A DNA stretch of 64,000 bases from an uncultured Lachnospiraceae bacterium. GTDB lineage: Bacteria > Bacillota > Clostridia > Lachnospirales > Lachnospiraceae. Numbering within the stretch: the stretch's first letter is position 1; every line of letters starts with the position of its first letter. Shown here one piece after another: positions 61,025 to 64,000 of this stretch. The DNA is taken from the NCBI GenBank assembly GCA_910585215.1, contig CAJUDQ010000008.1:31799-95798 (forward strand), in the 5' to 3' direction. The position numbers and the translations under genes were made by a program. Under the pieces are notes generated by a model. It was not told where the DNA came from. It searched no databases and was given only the letters and a program-made list of their open reading frames with translations.

Positions 61025-62026
61025 TTATTTTTTTGTTGTTATCCTCTCCGGAATTTTTTTCTGAGAAGAGTCATTCCATACTGCCCATCCATTTTTTATC
61101 TGGCTGCCAAATTCCTCATACGTATATCCTTTGTCTGTCCGAAGCCGGCTGTTTGGGTCTTTGACATAAAATTTTCCATTTTCATATTTATAGAGCAGAA
61201 TAAAGTGACCTCCTTTTGTAAATATTCCGGGTCCCATACTTAGAATCACAAGCTTTCCTTCTTCCAGTTTTCTTTTTATGCTATCTTCCTCTATATGAAT
61301 ATTTTCTGAGGAAAGTCCCAATTTTTGCGCACCTCCAAGCATTAAATCCCATGCAGTTCCCACTCCATCTACATAGTATCCATTATCTTCCGCAAACTGA
61401 CACAGCGCAGCAGGTGTATACTGCGTTTTTCCTGTAAGTGCGGTTACTGCCATAGAAAGGCAGCAGGGACCGCAGCCGGAATCTCCAATCACATTATCCC
61501 CATAGTGAAGATATCCCCAACGCTCATCCCACTGAATAAAACTCGGTACGCTCCCCTTTACATAATCCTCTGAAATATCAACAATACTGCTGTGTTTTTT
61601 GCGGATTTCTTCAGGATATTTCAGAACAAAGTCAAGAACTTCGTCGTATTTTACAAGAAATTCTATCATTTCAGGCGGATATGCTCCCTGATTTTTAATA
61701 ATAAACTGCAATTTTTCACGATTTTCAAAATCTGTATTCATTCTGTCTTTTAACTGTGAAAGCATCTTCTGGTCATTATGATAAATATAAATACTTTTAT
61801 CCCATGTAAGTTTTGACAGACTGACCTCATTTGACTTTTCGTCTAAATCTACCTCCTGTTCCTTTAGTTCTGGTGTCTTTTGTGGAAGTTTTATTGTTTT
61901 TGCTTTTCCTGTAATATTTATCGTCAGAAATATAATTCCCACCACAAAGCAGGCAGTAAAAACAATTCTCTGTATTCTTCGACGTTTTCTTCTTTTGTTG
62001 ATTTTTTGTCTGAGTAATTTTTGCAT
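61025..62026 (-). CDS. Membrane-anchored C39-like peptidase
   Basis: 333 residues. Basic N-terminus, one membrane helix (about 18-40), linker, and a C39_2-type papain-like domain with the catalytic Cys in GDSGCGPCCLSMAV, His in GGHFILLYKYE, and Asp/Asn in VKDPNS. The domain probably faces outside the cell. GGAGG nine bases before the start. It is first in an operon with the sigma and anti-sigma-like genes, under the promoter at 62082-62109. Substrate unknown; it might process a signal that controls the sigma system. Confidence 0.83.
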   Translation of the reverse strand: MQKLLRQKINKRRKRRRIQRIVFTACFVVGIIFLTINITGKAKTIKLPQKTPELKEQEVDLDEKSNEVSLSKLTWDKSIYIYHNDQKMLSQLKDRMNTDFENREKLQFIIKNQGAYPPEMIEFLVKYDEVLDFVLKYPEEIRKKHSSIVDISEDYVKGSVPSFIQWDERWGYLHYGDNVIGDSGCGPCCLSMAVTALTGKTQYTPAALCQFAEDNGYYVDGVGTAWDLMLGGAQKLGLSSENIHIEEDSIKRKLEEGKLVILSMGPGIFTKGGHFILLYKYENGKFYVKDPNSRLRTDKGYTYEEFGSQIKNGWAVWNDSSQKKIPERITTKK

Positions 62027-62081
62027 GTTCCTAAACCTCCAATATTAATTTTTTATTCTCTCCCTAAAGGCCCTCACTATA

Positions 62082-62109
62082 TAAGTGGGAAATTTCATAG
62101 GAAGGTTTC
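62082..62109 (-). promoter_or_regulatory. ECF-type promoter of the C39/sigma operon
   Basis: On the minus strand GAAACC (62104-62109), 16-base spacer, CACTTA (62082-62087), within the longer shared block TCCCACTTA. The same pair occurs at 63935-63963 before the paralogous sigma gene. Confidence 0.65.
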
Positions 62110-62279
62110 ATTTTAGTTTTTCACTTTTTTCTTTTAATATCAGATTATTTTATGATTTTGTTTTGTATGATATTTTTATCAAATTCTGGCAAAAATACCC
62201 ACACTTCTTTAAGTGGAAAATAGTTCACAGCTTCTTTTCCGATAAGAGAGAAAACAGTTTTTTGTAAAAAATAAAAAAT

Positions 62280-62308
62280 GCACATTGCCAATAAAACTGA
62301 CAATGTGC
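62280..62308 (-). terminator. Terminator after the second sigma/anti-sigma pair
   Basis: GCACATTG (62280-62287) pairs with CAATGTGC (62301-62308); on the minus strand ATTTTTTATTTTTT follows. It lies ten bases after the stop at 62318. Confidence 0.9.
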
Positions 62309-62317
62309 GACTGCTTT

Positions 62318-63322
62318 TTACAAAGTAAATTCACAGTAAATTTCTTTCTTTTCATCTGCATAAATTGTTTTTTTGAAACGGTAAGTTCCCTTTTCCAGAT
62401 TTCCATATACTTTAGACCAGTCTGCTGAAAATATATTTTCATTTGGCTGCAGAATCCTTGCAATCTCCTGCCATGCGACATCTTCAGAAATATACTCACA
62501 TTCCTTCCAGGTTCCATTTTCCAGCTTTTCAATAGAAAAGTCCATTCCAGTAGTGGCTGTTTGATATCCCGAATTAAAAATGATAAATTGAGCACCCTCA
62601 GAAGTAAGCGTATCTGTTTTTAAGGAAATTTCAAATCCGGCAGATGTATTTGCTTCATCTGGAACTTCAGAATTTATATTTGTCTGTCCAGAAGGCTCTG
62701 TAATTCTCTCTCCTGTTTCATCAGACTCCAATGGATACTCAAATGGCGCTTCCTGTTCTCCACTGTCTGATGTCTCAAAGCGTATCCACTGTCCGTCTAT
62801 ATTTACATCAATGCCGCCCTCCTTTACATATTGAAATCCATAACCGCTGCCAAAATTTGACTGATAATCTTGTGTCGGATATTGTCCACTTTCTACAGAA
62901 GATGCAATACTGCCATCCATTATTCCACATCTTCCTTCTATATCACTTTTTCCAACATCTGTATAAAGTTTTCCTTCCAGCATTATCATACGTACAGATA
63001 TCGGCCCATTTTGATTTGCCATGGTTTCTTCCTGTGTATTTGTATTTTCTAAACTGCCTTCTGAATTTTCCAGATATTCTGTTGTACTTTCTCCGCTGGT
63101 ATCAGATTCTACATTGTTCATAGCGCCTTTCTCTTTTTTCTGGGAAACTCCTATTCTGCTGACACAGATAGCTCCTACAAAAACTGCAATACATGCGGCA
63201 AGACCGGCAAATTTTATCATATTTCCGTTCCATTTTCTGCTTTTCTTTACTGGACTGGCAGCTTCACTTATCATCCCTTCCTCAATATGCCCGATTTTTT
63301 TCAAAAATTCAATTCCTTTCAT
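62318..63322 (-). CDS. Membrane protein paired with a sigma factor (anti-sigma-like), copy 2
   Basis: 334 residues. N-terminal block (MKGIEFLKKIGHIEEGMISEA), membrane helix (about 32-54), Thr/Ser/Glu linker and C-terminal Ig-like region (GAQFIIFNSGYQTATTGMDFSIEKLENGTWKECEYI) are all related to copy 1 at 59210. It overlaps its sigma gene by four bases. Function as anti-sigma or sigma-linked sensor inferred. Confidence 0.72.
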   Translation of the reverse strand: MKGIEFLKKIGHIEEGMISEAASPVKKSRKWNGNMIKFAGLAACIAVFVGAICVSRIGVSQKKEKGAMNNVESDTSGESTTEYLENSEGSLENTNTQEETMANQNGPISVRMIMLEGKLYTDVGKSDIEGRCGIMDGSIASSVESGQYPTQDYQSNFGSGYGFQYVKEGGIDVNIDGQWIRFETSDSGEQEAPFEYPLESDETGERITEPSGQTNINSEVPDEANTSAGFEISLKTDTLTSEGAQFIIFNSGYQTATTGMDFSIEKLENGTWKECEYISEDVAWQEIARILQPNENIFSADWSKVYGNLEKGTYRFKKTIYADEKKEIYCEFTL

Positions 63323-63876
63323 AAAACTACACCTTCTTTCTCTAAATACAGTTTCAGTTTTTTTCTCATTCGGAATAATATGGTCTTGATTTTTCCCTCA
63401 CTGATTCCCATAAGCTCGGAAATTTCGGAAATAGAATCACCATACCAGTATCTTCGCAGAAATACAACACGCTGTTCATAGGTATTCTGTCGCAGAAAAT
63501 TACTTACAAGCTCTGATAATTCCTGTTCTTCTATCTGTGAACTTCCATTGTCTGTGACTATTCCGCTGTTTTCCAGTTCTTCAGATAATTCTACAATTTC
63601 TGCCCGACGCTTTTTGGCATTGTGATAATCCAGTCTCCCCAAAGAAATATAGCGGATGCTTTTTGCCAGATATGCCAAAAAATTTTCCGGTTTTGTAGGC
63701 GGAATCTGATTCCATGCACTTAAAAGTGTATCATTTAAACATTCTCCAGCTTCATGAACATCCTTTAAAATATTTTCTGATATATGTGTAAGTATACTCC
63801 CGTACTTTTTACTGGTTTCTTCCAGTGCACATTCATCGCGGGTAAAATATAATTGTATAATTTCTTTATCTTCCAT
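63319..63876 (-). CDS. ECF-like sigma factor, copy 2
   Basis: 185 residues, the same length as copy 1, with the same regions 2 and 4 (FVRRYWYGDSI becomes FLRRYWYGDSI here). It probably arose by duplication together with its partner gene. Start at 63876 (MEDKEIIQLYF), with GAGGA upstream and matching copy 1 (MEDKDIIDLYF); the frame opens at 63930. Promoter at 63935-63963. Confidence 0.88.
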   Translation of the reverse strand: MEDKEIIQLYFTRDECALEETSKKYGSILTHISENILKDVHEAGECLNDTLLSAWNQIPPTKPENFLAYLAKSIRYISLGRLDYHNAKKRRAEIVELSEELENSGIVTDNGSSQIEEQELSELVSNFLRQNTYEQRVVFLRRYWYGDSISEISELMGISEGKIKTILFRMRKKLKLYLEKEGVVL

Positions 63877-63934
63877 ATTTATCCTCATTCTGCATATATC
63901 CATTAAATGCTTTGTTTGAAGGTCCTTCACCCTT

Positions 63935-63963
63935 TAAGTGGGATTTTTTTGCGGTGAGGTTTC
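63935..63963 (-). promoter_or_regulatory. ECF-type promoter of the second sigma operon
   Basis: On the minus strand GAAACC (63958-63963), 17-base spacer, CACTTA (63935-63940). See 62082-62109 for the copy. Likely recognised by one or both sigma factors. Confidence 0.65.
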
Positions 63964-64000
63964 TCCAATTAAAAAAATTCGTATAAATTTTTTTGTGAAA

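Noticed and set aside
62198..62215. Third ECF-type promoter (CCACTTAAAG on the minus strand)
   Set aside because: The -10-like half is present but no GAAACC lies 16-17 bases upstream.
1..64000. Mobile elements, prophage or integron in the toxin or ankyrin regions
   Set aside because: No transposase, integrase or phage gene frames were found; the 89-bp palindrome is the only element-like repeat.

Overview
The window looks like chromosome of a low-GC, spore-forming, Gram-positive anaerobe of the Lachnospiraceae type, probably a gut species. Supporting signs are a CotF-like spore-coat protein and an alpha/beta small acid-soluble spore protein, meso-DAP peptidoglycan genes (MurE with a DNPR motif next to DapF), [FeFe]-hydrogenase-like sensors, glycan-degrading enzymes (GH42, GH43, M60 mucinase-type protease) and minimal SUF-type Fe-S assembly. 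The genus cannot be fixed from sequence reading alone. I see no transposase, integrase, phage gene or CRISPR array. Most genes lie on the minus strand.

Layout. 1-3 kb: an acyltransferase-like gene and the two split purine enzymes (AICAR transformylase and a PurO-type IMP cyclohydrolase). 3-10 kb: two divergent cytoplasmic hydrogenase-like/chemoreceptor fusions flank a GH42 beta-galactosidase and a CotF spore-coat pair. 10-16.6 kb: two tandem ankyrin proteins, a TetR/DUF4180 pair, an 89-bp palindrome, an 11-residue-repeat coiled coil and a SUKH-like protein. 16.7-24.7 kb: aspartate kinase, then an M60 protease with a dockerin-like module co-transcribed with a wall-anchored cohesin-like/FIVAR protein. 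25-27.7 kb: phosphatidylethanolamine synthesis operon. 27.7-33.5 kb: polyphosphate phosphotransferase, Dabb, RsmF-like and YgjP-like genes overlapping tail to tail, DUF305 and AlkD. 33.6-39 kb: carAB and a Fic protein. 39-43 kb: SleB-type hydrolase and a toxin island (DUF4157-deaminase toxin with a YwqK-like immunity gene). 43-46.7 kb: AraC regulator, trpS, an odd 145-nt tRNA-like gene and tmRNA. 46.7-51 kb: asnB, murE, dapF. 51-55.3 kb: AraC, patatin, SmsBC Fe-S assembly, SASP. 55.6-59 kb: GH43 lipoprotein and a polysaccharide deacetylase. 59-64 kb: two paralogous sigma/membrane-protein pairs around a C39-like protease.

The most unusual items are: (1) a tRNA-Leu-like RNA gene at 45970-46114 with its own strong promoter and terminator but about 60 nt of extra structured sequence where the anticodon arm should be, directly upstream of trpS; (2) the DUF4157-YwqJ deaminase/YwqK-like toxin-immunity module, with a consensus promoter pointing antisense into the immunity gene; (3) a two-gene cohesin/dockerin-like surface protease system; (4) two sigma/anti-sigma-like operons sharing a GAAACC-N16/17-CACTTA promoter; (5) a leader before asnB with mutually exclusive hairpins; and (6) a 34-bp hairpin before the patatin gene whose mismatches are mostly G-U tolerant only on one strand.
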